The notes under the pieces: generated by a model | Told to the model about the DNA's origin: nothing | Seen by the model: only the letters and a program-made list of their open reading frames with translations | Database searches by the model: none | Part shown: positions 1 through 5,166 of the stretch, piece after piece | Position numbering within the stretch: position 1 is the first letter of the stretch | Layout: every line of letters starts with the position of its first letter | Assembly: GCA_026982515.1 (NCBI GenBank) | Contig: JALSGY010000076.1 | Coordinates: forward strand, 1-5,166 | Origin: Paracoccaceae bacterium | GTDB taxonomy: Bacteria > Pseudomonadota > Alphaproteobacteria > Rhodobacterales > Rhodobacteraceae | Length of the DNA: 5,166 nt | Reading direction: 5' to 3' | Program-made: the position numbers and the translations under genes

Positions 1-80
1 TCCTGACGGCAATGATCGCGGCCACGATGGTGGCCATCGTTCCGCCCACCCGCCCGGCCAGTCAGGAGGAAAGCGAATGA
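1..80 (+). CDS. nuoJ: NADH-quinone oxidoreductase subunit J, C-terminal end (partial)
   Basis: Only the last 25 codons are present, read in the frame ending at TGA 78-80. They give LTAMIAATMVAIV, the end of a membrane helix, followed by a short hydrophilic tail PPTRPASQEESE. The LTAMI stretch followed by a small-residue hydrophobic run matches the last helix of NuoJ proteins. NuoJ is a membrane subunit of complex I that sits between the quinone module and the antiporter-like subunits. The assignment rests largely on position: nuoJ directly precedes nuoK in essentially all nuo operons, and here the stop overlaps the nuoK start as ATGA. The rest of the gene lies beyond the left edge, so length and other motifs cannot be judged. 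Confidence 0.88.
   Translation, partial: LTAMIAATMVAIVPPTRPASQEESE
64..70 (+). promoter_or_regulatory. Ribosome binding site of nuoK
   Basis: AGGAGGA is a near-perfect Shine-Dalgarno sequence, 6 bases before the ATG at 77. It lies inside the last codons of nuoJ. It fixes the nuoK start and shows that nuoK can recruit ribosomes itself as well as by coupling through the ATGA overlap. Confidence 0.85.
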
Positions 81-388
81 TCCCCGAACTCGTTCTCGCG
101 CTGAGCATCGGCGCCATGCTGTTCGGTGTCGGCCTCTATGGCGCACTGTCGCAGACCAACCTGGTGATGATCATCATGGGGGTGGAGCTGATCCTGGCGG
201 CGGCGCTGCTCAACCTGGTGGCCTTCTGGCGCTACCTGCACCCCGAGGCCATCGAGGGGCAGATGTTCGTGCTCATCGTGATGGCGGTGATGGCGGTGGA
301 AATGGCGGTGGGGTTTGCCATCGCCATCACCCGGTTCCGTTCCCGCGGTTCGGTCGAGATGGAAGAAGCGCGGGAGCTGAAGGGATGA
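77..388 (+). CDS. nuoK: NADH-quinone oxidoreductase subunit K
   Basis: NuoK (ND4L homologue) is a small inner-membrane subunit of complex I that carries part of the proton path between the quinone module and NuoN. The 103-residue product has the usual family length (about 100) and three membrane helices at about residues 4-24, 28-51 and 62-85. The two buried glutamates expected in the family are present: E37 in MGVELIL (equivalent to E. coli E36) and E75 in MAVEMAVGFAI (equivalent to E. coli E72). The GQMFVL motif before helix 3 and the C-terminal ending ELKG are also typical. The start is set by the ATGA overlap with nuoJ and a strong AGGAGGA site. The stop overlaps the nuoL start, again as ATGA. 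Around E75 the gene carries three identical copies of a 9-base unit. Identity is secure. Confidence 0.97.
   Translation: MIPELVLALSIGAMLFGVGLYGALSQTNLVMIIMGVELILAAALLNLVAFWRYLHPEAIEGQMFVLIVMAVMAVEMAVGFAIAITRFRSRGSVEMEEARELKG
281..310 (+). repeat. Three copies of ATGGCGGTG inside nuoK
   Basis: The 9-mer ATGGCGGTG occurs at 281-289, 290-298 and 302-310. The first two copies are directly adjacent, and the third follows after the single codon GAA. They encode MAV-MAV-E-MAV, so the key glutamate E75 is flanked by exact codon repeats. The protein pattern fits the small/hydrophobic family consensus here, so this probably comes from strong codon preference rather than from a mobile or regulatory repeat. 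Confidence 0.8.
372..388 (+). other. nuoK-nuoL translational coupling junction
   Basis: The nuoL ATG (385-387) overlaps the nuoK TGA (386-388) as ATGA. A moderate Shine-Dalgarno match, GGGAG at 372-376, lies 8 bases upstream of the ATG within the nuoK coding region. The arrangement suggests that ribosomes ending nuoK restart on nuoL, which would help keep the membrane subunits in proportion (inference). Confidence 0.65.
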
Positions 389-2205
389 GCCCGCTGGCCC
401 TTGTCCTGCTGCCCACGCTGCTGGCCGCGCTGCTGATCGCGGTGCTGCGCCGCCCGCCCGAGATTCTGGCGCTGGTCGGGGTGAGCATCAGCGTGCCCGC
501 CAGCGGGATGCTGCTCACCATGGCCTTTGCGGGCAAGGGCTACACGCTGATGATGCCGGGGCTCCCCGGCATGCCGCTGCTGCTGGTCTCCGATCCGCTG
601 AGCGCGGTGCTCTCGGTGCTGGTGGCCACGGTGGCCACTCTCGTGATGGTCCATGCCACGGGCTACATGCGCAAGGACGGGGAGAAGCGGCGCTTCTTTG
701 CCACCATGCTGATGTTCGTCACCGCCATGCAACTGCTGGTTCTGGCCGGGGACTGGCTCACCTTCCTGGGGGCGTGGGAACTGATCGGCGTTTCCAGCTA
801 TCTGCTGATCGGCTTCTGGAACCGAAAGCCCGGCGTGGCGGGGGCCGCGACGCGGGCCTTCCTCTATACCCGCAGCGCCGATCTGGGGCTTTACCTGGGG
901 GTGTTCGTGCTGATCGGGGCGGCGGGGACCTCCAACATCGCGGCCACGCTCACCACCTTCGGGACGCCGGCGCTGATCGGCGGGCTGCTGCTGCTTCTTG
1001 CCGCCATGGGCAAGTCGGCGCAGGTGCCGATGCAGGACTGGCTGCAGCGTGCCATGGCCGGGCCGACGCCGGTTTCCGCGCTGCTGCACTCGGCCACGCT
1101 GGTGGCGGCGGGCGCCATCCTGCTGATCCGGGTGGCCCCGATGCTGCCCGCCCAGACGCTGGTGGCGGTGGGGATCGTCGGCGGGGTGACGACGGTGGTG
1201 GCCGGACTGGTCGCGCTGGCCGAGCGCGACCTCAAGCGCCTGCTGGCGGCCTCCACCTCGGCGCAGTACGGGCTGATGCTGCTGGCCATCGGCGCAGGTG
1301 CCCCGGTGGTGGCATTGCTGCACCTGATCGCCCATGCCGCGATCAAGAGCGGGCTGTTCCTGGGCGCGGGCGTTTTTCAGCACAGCCGGGGTTCGACCGG
1401 CTTCGAAGATCTTGCAGGCGCCGGGCGCGAGCATCCGCGCATCTTTGCGGGCTTCGCCATCTCTGCCCTGGCGCTGGCGGGCATTCCGCCTCTGGCGGGG
1501 TTCTTTTCCAAGGATGCGATCATCGCTGCCACCCTGGCCGCGCCGGGGGGCATCTGGATGGCAGTGCTGGCATTGGCGGGGACGGTGCTGACCGGCGCCT
1601 ACATGGCGCGCGCACTGGCGCTGCTGTGGCGCGGTGCGCCGCAAAAGGGCGAGAGCGGGGACGAGTTGCAATGGATGGGCCTCGGCATGGGCGTGCTGGT
1701 GGCGCTGGCGGCGGGTCTGGGCGCGGCCTTCCCCCGGATGGAGTGGCTGCTGGGTGACGCGCCGCCAGTTTCCGTCCTGGCCATGTTTCTGGGTCTGGGA
1801 GCTTCGCTCCTCGGTCTGGCACTGGGCTGGCTGGTGCCGGGAGCGCGCCTGCTGGGGCCGCTTCTGCCCTGGGCGCGGCGCGGCTTTGCCGTGGGCGGGG
1901 GCATGGATGGGATGGTTCTGCGGCCGGCGCTGGCCATGGCGCAGGCCTGCAATGCGGTGGAACGGCGGATTTACGATGCCGTTCTGGCCGTCGGGCGCCA
2001 CGCGATGCGCCTCGGCCGGGGCACCCGCGCCACCGACGAGGCCGGGATCGACGGCTTCATCTTCGGGCTGGCCAGCGCGACCGAGGCCGCCGGCCGCCGC
2101 GCCCGGCGCCTGCAAAGCGGCCTCATTCACCGCGAACTGGCCCTGACCATCGCCGCCACCGGCATCATCGCCGCCGCCCTTCTGGTGGCCCCCCTGATCT
2201 ACTGA
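385..2205 (+). CDS. nuoL: NADH-quinone oxidoreductase subunit L (distal antiporter-like subunit)
   Basis: NuoL (ND5 homologue) is the outermost proton-pumping subunit of complex I and carries the long lateral helix that runs along the membrane arm. The 606-residue product is close to the E. coli length (613). Family motifs appear in order: SDPLSAV (69-75), GYMRKDGEKRRFF (93-105), WELIGVSSYLLIGFW (131-145), GKSAQVPMQDWL (209-220), AMAGPTPVSALLHSAT (223-238), DLKRLLAAST (282-291), HLIAHAAIK (313-321) and AGIPPLAGFFSKD (365-377). Expected channel residues are visible: E132, D166, K210, H235, H313, H317, K321, K376 and D377. The C-terminal part (about 505-606) shows the lateral-helix region, with the D..GIDGFIFG (551-561) and RRLQSGL (574-580) signatures, and ends in a final membrane anchor (about 585-604). 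Differences from the usual consensus include WELIGVSS for WEGVGLCS and AAST for AYST, so it is somewhat divergent but appears intact. No member of the Mrp antiporter family is needed to explain it, given the nuo context. Confidence 0.97.
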   Translation: MSPLALVLLPTLLAALLIAVLRRPPEILALVGVSISVPASGMLLTMAFAGKGYTLMMPGLPGMPLLLVSDPLSAVLSVLVATVATLVMVHATGYMRKDGEKRRFFATMLMFVTAMQLLVLAGDWLTFLGAWELIGVSSYLLIGFWNRKPGVAGAATRAFLYTRSADLGLYLGVFVLIGAAGTSNIAATLTTFGTPALIGGLLLLLAAMGKSAQVPMQDWLQRAMAGPTPVSALLHSATLVAAGAILLIRVAPMLPAQTLVAVGIVGGVTTVVAGLVALAERDLKRLLAASTSAQYGLMLLAIGAGAPVVALLHLIAHAAIKSGLFLGAGVFQHSRGSTGFEDLAGAGREHPRIFAGFAISALALAGIPPLAGFFSKDAIIAATLAAPGGIWMAVLALAGTVLTGAYMARALALLWRGAPQKGESGDELQWMGLGMGVLVALAAGLGAAFPRMEWLLGDAPPVSVLAMFLGLGASLLGLALGWLVPGARLLGPLLPWARRGFAVGGGMDGMVLRPALAMAQACNAVERRIYDAVLAVGRHAMRLGRGTRATDEAGIDGFIFGLASATEAAGRRARRLQSGLIHRELALTIAATGIIAAALLVAPLIY

Positions 2206-2209
2206 GGAA
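2204..2209 (+). promoter_or_regulatory. Ribosome binding site of nuoM
   Basis: GAGGAA overlaps the nuoL stop codon and lies 9 bases before the ATG at 2219. It supports the chosen nuoM start. The 13-base nuoL-nuoM gap is the only true gap between the four nuo genes and has no room for a separate promoter. Confidence 0.75.
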
Positions 2210-2218
2210 ACCGAGCCC

Positions 2219-3688
2219 ATGATCCCGATCGTTTCCCTTGCCGTTTTCCTGCCGCTTCTGGGCGCTTTCGTGCTCCTGGCCCTGCCGCGCGGCTCGGCTG
2301 CCCTGTCCCATGGCGTCGGCATCGCCACCAGCGCGGTGACGCTGCTTCTCACGCTGGTGATGTGGGCGCGCGGGGTGGTGCCCGGCGGTTTCGCGCAGGT
2401 CGAGGAGATCACCTGGATCGAGGCCATCGGCGCGGCCTACCGGGTGGGGGTGGACGGCTTTTCCCTGCCGCTGATCCTGCTGACGGCGCTGCTGTTCCTT
2501 TTGTCCTTCATCTACCAGGCGAAATCCGGCGACCGGGCGCGCAGTTTCGTGATCCTGATGCTGATGCTGGAGACCGCCTCCATCGGCACCTTCGCGGCGC
2601 TGGATGCGTTGTTGTTCTACGTGTTCTTCGAGGTCTCGCTGGTGTCGATGTATTTCATGATCGCCGGCTGGGGCGAGGAAGGCCGCCAGCGCGCGGCGCT
2701 GATGTTCTTCCTCTACACGCTGCTGGGCAGTCTGCCGCTGCTTCTGGCGATCCTGGGGATGTTCCTGGCCTCCGATCCCTGGACGTTCGACATGCGGGTC
2801 TGGATCGAGACCCAGCCGCTCACCGGTCTGGCCGGGATGCTGGCGCTGGTGGCGATGCTGTTCACCTTCGCAGTCAAGATCCCGGCCTTTCCGGTGCACA
2901 CCTGGCTGCCGGCGGCGCATGTGCAGGCGCCCACCGTGGGCAGCGTGATCCTGGCCGGGGTGATGCTGAAGTTCGGCACCTACGGGCTGGTGCGGTTTTC
3001 GTTGCAGATGCTGCCGGACGCCTTTGCCTCCGCCGGTACGGTGGTGCTGGCCTTCGGCGTGGTCAGCGCCCTTTACGGGGCCTTCGTGGCGCTCGCGCAA
3101 AGCGATCTGAAGCGGCTGATCGCCTATACGTCCGTCAACCACATGGGCTATGTGGTGATCGGCGTGGCGATTGCCGCAATCGCCACCGATCCGGTGATGC
3201 GGGCCATCGCGCTTGATGGCGCGACGCTGCAGATGGTCAGCCACGGGCTGGTCACCGGGGCGCTGTTCTTCCTTGTCGGCATGGTCAAGGCGCGCACCCA
3301 CACCCGCGAGATGGAACGCCTGGGCGGGCTGCTCAAGGTGATGCCTGTGCTGGGCTGGAGCTTCATCCTGTTTGCCTTCGCCTCGCTGGGGCTGCCGGGG
3401 CTGGCGCATTTCCCGGCCGAGTTCCAGATCTTCCTCGCCACGCTCAACGTCTCGCCCTGGGCGGTGGTCTCGATCCTCGCGATCGTGGTCACGGCGGGGC
3501 TTTATCTGCGCGCCATCGCGCTGGTCTTCCTGGGCGAGCCGGGCGCACAATGGCTGAAACTGCCCGATCTCGATCGGCGCGAGGTGGTGGTGCTGATGCC
3601 GTTGATCGTGCTGACCATCCTCGTCGGGATCGCGCCCTCCTGGGTTCTGAACGTGATCCACACCACAACGGCGGCCTTGGCGTTCTGA
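2219..3688 (+). CDS. nuoM: NADH-quinone oxidoreductase subunit M (middle antiporter-like subunit)
   Basis: NuoM (ND4 homologue) is the middle proton-pumping subunit of the complex I membrane arm. The 489-residue product is of usual length, and the start is supported by GAGGAA 9 bases upstream. Family motifs in order: GVDGFSLPLILLT (77-89), FYVFFEVSLVSMYFMIAGWG (133-152), KIPAFPVHTWLPAAHVQAPT (220-239), GSVILAGVMLKFGTYGLVRF (241-260), DLKRLIAYTSVNHMGYV (296-312), SHGLVTGALFFLVG (341-354), HTREM (361-365) and LGLPGLAHFPAEF (390-402). The key charged residues are all present: E138 (E. coli E144), K220 (K234), K251 (K265) and E401 (E. coli E407). Small oddities are LVSMYF where most members have LVPMYF, and HFPAEF where many have NFVGEF. 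The stop overlaps the nuoN start as TGATG. Identity is secure and the gene appears functional. Confidence 0.97.
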   Translation: MIPIVSLAVFLPLLGAFVLLALPRGSAALSHGVGIATSAVTLLLTLVMWARGVVPGGFAQVEEITWIEAIGAAYRVGVDGFSLPLILLTALLFLLSFIYQAKSGDRARSFVILMLMLETASIGTFAALDALLFYVFFEVSLVSMYFMIAGWGEEGRQRAALMFFLYTLLGSLPLLLAILGMFLASDPWTFDMRVWIETQPLTGLAGMLALVAMLFTFAVKIPAFPVHTWLPAAHVQAPTVGSVILAGVMLKFGTYGLVRFSLQMLPDAFASAGTVVLAFGVVSALYGAFVALAQSDLKRLIAYTSVNHMGYVVIGVAIAAIATDPVMRAIALDGATLQMVSHGLVTGALFFLVGMVKARTHTREMERLGGLLKVMPVLGWSFILFAFASLGLPGLAHFPAEFQIFLATLNVSPWAVVSILAIVVTAGLYLRAIALVFLGEPGAQWLKLPDLDRREVVVLMPLIVLTILVGIAPSWVLNVIHTTTAALAF

Positions 3689-3690
3689 TG
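3686..3690 (+). other. nuoM-nuoN overlap (TGATG) that sets the nuoN start
   Basis: The nuoM stop TGA (3686-3688) shares one base with the nuoN ATG (3688-3690). No strong Shine-Dalgarno sequence precedes this ATG; the nearest purine-rich piece is GGCGG at 3670-3674. Initiation therefore probably depends on ribosomes finishing nuoM. An in-frame ATG at 3550 would add 46 residues that look like out-of-frame nuoM sequence (Arg/Asp-rich, non-membrane), so it is not used. Confidence 0.8.
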
Positions 3691-5049
3691 TCGAAAGATC
3701 TTTCCCTCCTGCAGCCCGAGCTGGTGATGATGGTGATCGTCGCCCTGATGATCCTGGCCGAAATGGCGCGCCGCCCGCTGGTGGTGCTGTGGCTGGGGCT
3801 GAGCGGGCTGGCGGTGGCCACCGGGCTTTCGCTGCCGCTGCTCGGTGCCGATGCCAGCGTGTTCGGCGGCACCTACCGGATCGATCTGCTCAGCACCTGG
3901 GCCAAGCTGATCCTGCTGCCGGGCACTGCGCTGTCGCTTGTGCTGGCGCGCGCCGAGCTGGCCGGGAAGATGCGCGAGGGTTCCGTCTACAGCCTGCTGG
4001 TGCTGGTCACGCTGGGGGCGCTGATGCTGGCCGGCGCGGGCGACATGATGCTGCTGGTGCTGGGCGTGGTGCTGACGGGGCTGGGCTCGTTCGCGCTGGT
4101 AGCCTGGCCGGGCGATGACCGGGCCACCGAGGCGGCGATGAAATACCTCGTCTTCGGCGCGGTGACCGGTGCGGTGATGACCTACGGGCTGACCTTCTGG
4201 TTCGGCGGCGCGGGCACGACCCTGTTTTCCGCCCTGACAAAGCTGCAGGGCGGGGTGGTGATGGTGGCCGGGCTGGTGGCGGTGATCGTCGGGCTGGGCT
4301 ACAAGGCGGCGCTGGTGCCCTTCCACTTCTGGGCGCCCGATGCCTATGACGGTGCGCCGGTCTCGGTGGCGGCCTATCTTTCGGTGATCACCAAGATCGC
4401 CGCCCTTTTCGCCCTTGCCCAGGTGTTGCGCGATCTTTCGCCCCAGACCGGCTGGCCGCTGGTCATCGCTCTGGTGGCGGCGCTGACCATGACCTACGGC
4501 TATCTCGCGGCGCTGGTGCAGACCAACATGGTGCGGCTGATGGCCTATTCCTCGGTCGCCCAGTCCGGCTATTTCCTGCTGGGGATCGTGGCGGTGGGGG
4601 TCAATGCGCTTTCGCTGCAATCGCTGATCGTGTTCGGCGCAGCCTATGTGGCGATGAACCTCGGCGTCTTCGCGGTGGTGATGGTGCAGGGCCGCCAGCT
4701 GGACGAGTTCCGCGGCATGGGGCGCAGCGCCCCGGCGATGGGGGTGGCGATGGTGATCCTGCTGCTGTCGCTGGCCGGGATCCCGCCGCTGTTCGGCTTC
4801 GTCGGCAAGGCGTTGCTGTTCGCCGCGGCGATCGATGCGGGCTTCACCTGGCTGGCGGTGATCGCCATTCTCAACAGCGTGCTGTCGCTGGCCGTCTATC
4901 TGCGCATCATGGTGCCCATGTACCAGCCCCCCGCCGAGGGGGAGGCGGCGGTTTCCGGCCGGCCGCTTTCGGGCCTGGTGATCGCACTCACCACGGCGAT
5001 CACCCTGCTGTCGGGCGTGGCGGTGCAGCTGCTGCTGAATGCCATGTAG
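3688..5049 (+). CDS. nuoN: NADH-quinone oxidoreductase subunit N (proximal antiporter-like subunit), with altered TM5
   Basis: NuoN (ND2 homologue) is the antiporter-like subunit nearest NuoK. Starting at 3688 the product has 453 residues, shorter than the E. coli protein (485). The N-terminus MSKDLSLLQPELVMM fits the family (LxPE). Clear motifs are TEAAMKYLVFGAV (147-159), GLGYKAALVPFHFWAPDAYD (202-221), GAPVSVAAYLSVITK (222-236), ALVQTNMVRLMAYSSVAQSG (275-294), YVAMNLGVF (320-328) and LAGIPPLFGFVGKALLF (362-378). Retained lysines are K152, K206, K236 and K374, matching E. coli K158, K217, K247 and K395. Four usual residues are changed: the TM5 glutamate (E. coli E133) is replaced by valine (V127 or V128, depending on a one-residue gap); the Lys of N(I/L)KR is V282; the His of SS(I/V)xH is Q292; and the second Pro of GAPTPV is S226. 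The frame is open and the codon use matches the neighbours, so this is divergence rather than decay. It is the last nuo gene of the operon. Confidence 0.95.
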   Translation: MSKDLSLLQPELVMMVIVALMILAEMARRPLVVLWLGLSGLAVATGLSLPLLGADASVFGGTYRIDLLSTWAKLILLPGTALSLVLARAELAGKMREGSVYSLLVLVTLGALMLAGAGDMMLLVLGVVLTGLGSFALVAWPGDDRATEAAMKYLVFGAVTGAVMTYGLTFWFGGAGTTLFSALTKLQGGVVMVAGLVAVIVGLGYKAALVPFHFWAPDAYDGAPVSVAAYLSVITKIAALFALAQVLRDLSPQTGWPLVIALVAALTMTYGYLAALVQTNMVRLMAYSSVAQSGYFLLGIVAVGVNALSLQSLIVFGAAYVAMNLGVFAVVMVQGRQLDEFRGMGRSAPAMGVAMVILLLSLAGIPPLFGFVGKALLFAAAIDAGFTWLAVIAILNSVLSLAVYLRIMVPMYQPPAEGEAAVSGRPLSGLVIALTTAITLLSGVAVQLLLNAM

Positions 5050-5061
5050 CGCTGCACGGGC

Positions 5062-5085
5062 GGTTCTGCTGCGGTGCTCAGAACC
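5062..5085. terminator. Possible bidirectional hairpin between convergent genes
   Basis: GGTTCTG (5062-5068) and CAGAACC (5079-5085) form a perfect 7-bp inverted repeat with a 10-base loop. It begins 12 bases after the nuoN stop and covers the - strand stop codon at 5078-5080. Position between two converging genes fits a shared terminator. Neither strand has a T-run after the stem, so it is not a classic intrinsic terminator. A competing shorter pairing, GCAC (5054-5057) with GTGC (5074-5077), also exists. It could be chance. Confidence 0.35.
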
Positions 5086-5166
5086 CGAAGCCTGCCACCC
5101 TCGGCAGCCATGTGGCAAGCGGTTCGAACATCAGCACCGCGGCCAGCCCGATGAGCATCAGAAGCA
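5078..5166 (-). CDS. Probable TRAP transporter large permease, C-terminal end (partial)
   Basis: On the - strand an open frame enters from the right edge and ends at the stop whose complement is TCA 5078-5080. The 28 complete codons give a hydrophobic helix LLMLIGLAAVLMF followed by EPLATWLPRVAGFGF. A last membrane helix followed by (P)xLxxWLPRxxGF is the usual ending of the TRAP-type large permease (DctM family), which uses an ion gradient to import organic acids together with a small permease and a periplasmic binding protein. Those partners would lie further right. Only the tail is visible, so the substrate and even the family are tentative; another polytopic transporter could end similarly. 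The gene converges on nuoN with 28 bases between stops, so it is not part of the nuo operon. Confidence 0.6.
   Translation of the reverse strand, partial: LLMLIGLAAVLMFEPLATWLPRVAGFGF

Noticed and set aside
774..1757. 327-codon + strand open frame inside nuoL
   Set aside because: Gly/Ala/Arg-rich frame-shifted reading of nuoL. All NuoL motifs lie in the main frame without interruption, so this is neither a second gene nor a sign of a frameshift.
385..2205. NuoL, NuoM and NuoN as Mrp-type Na+/H+ antiporter or hydrogenase membrane subunits
   Set aside because: These families are homologous, but nuoJ-K-L-M-N order, NuoK with both glutamates, and the NuoL lateral helix with its IDGFIFG and LQSG signatures identify complex I.
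232..2427. 731-codon open frame on the - strand opposite nuoL
   Set aside because: It is in codon-aligned antisense phase with nuoL, so it stays open simply because nuoL uses no TTA, CTA or TCA codons. The translation is a Gln/His/Arg/Gly-rich low-complexity string with no recognisable domain.
2362..3216. 284-codon + strand open frame inside nuoM
   Set aside because: Frame-shifted shadow of nuoM with Gly/Arg/Asp-rich composition. NuoM is continuous in its own frame.
2165..3661. 498-codon open frame on the - strand opposite nuoM
   Set aside because: Same codon-aligned antisense phase relative to nuoM, and the same His/Gln/Arg/Asp-rich composition. It is a by-product of high-GC codon use.
5050..5077. 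birA or another small gene after nuoN
   Set aside because: Only 28 bases separate the nuoN stop from the stop of the convergent gene, so there is no room for one.
3502..5118. 538-codon open frame on the - strand opposite nuoN
   Set aside because: Codon-aligned antisense shadow of nuoN with the same low-complexity composition. It also runs through the dctM-like 3' end in a different frame.

Overview
The window is a compact, GC-rich (roughly two-thirds G+C by eye) stretch holding the membrane-arm end of a proton-pumping NADH:quinone oxidoreductase (respiratory complex I) operon. In order on the + strand: the last codons of nuoJ (left edge), then complete nuoK, nuoL, nuoM and nuoN. The right edge holds the 3' end of an unrelated gene on the - strand, probably the large permease of a TRAP transporter (dctM-like), convergent with nuoN.

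Operon layout: nuoJ/nuoK and nuoK/nuoL overlap as ATGA, nuoL and nuoM are 13 bases apart with a good ribosome binding site, and nuoM/nuoN overlap as TGATG. No gap is long enough for an internal promoter of the usual kind, so the genes are most simply read as one transcript begun upstream of the window and translated in a coupled fashion. A 7-bp perfect stem lies in the 28-base convergent gap after nuoN and is the only terminator candidate.

How the genes work together: NuoL, NuoM and NuoN are the three antiporter-like subunits that line up in the inner membrane, and NuoK and NuoJ link them to the quinone-reducing module. Nearly all of the charged residues expected along the proton path are visible in NuoK, NuoL and NuoM. 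NuoN is the exception: the usual glutamate of its fifth membrane helix is absent, and three other family positions are changed.

Organism: high G+C, near absence of TTA/CTA/TCA codons, Proteobacteria-like Nuo sequences and a neighbouring TRAP-type transporter suggest a proteobacterium, perhaps an alphaproteobacterium. nuoN is not followed by birA, as it is in several alphaproteobacterial nuo operons. NuoL is about the length of the E. coli protein. This fits a second or acquired complex I cluster of the kind known in some alphaproteobacteria (for example Rhodobacter sphaeroides and Sinorhizobium meliloti, which carry two), but one window cannot prove it.

I found no mobile element, RNA gene, CRISPR array or evidently new system. 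Apart from the NuoN substitutions this is an ordinary housekeeping region.
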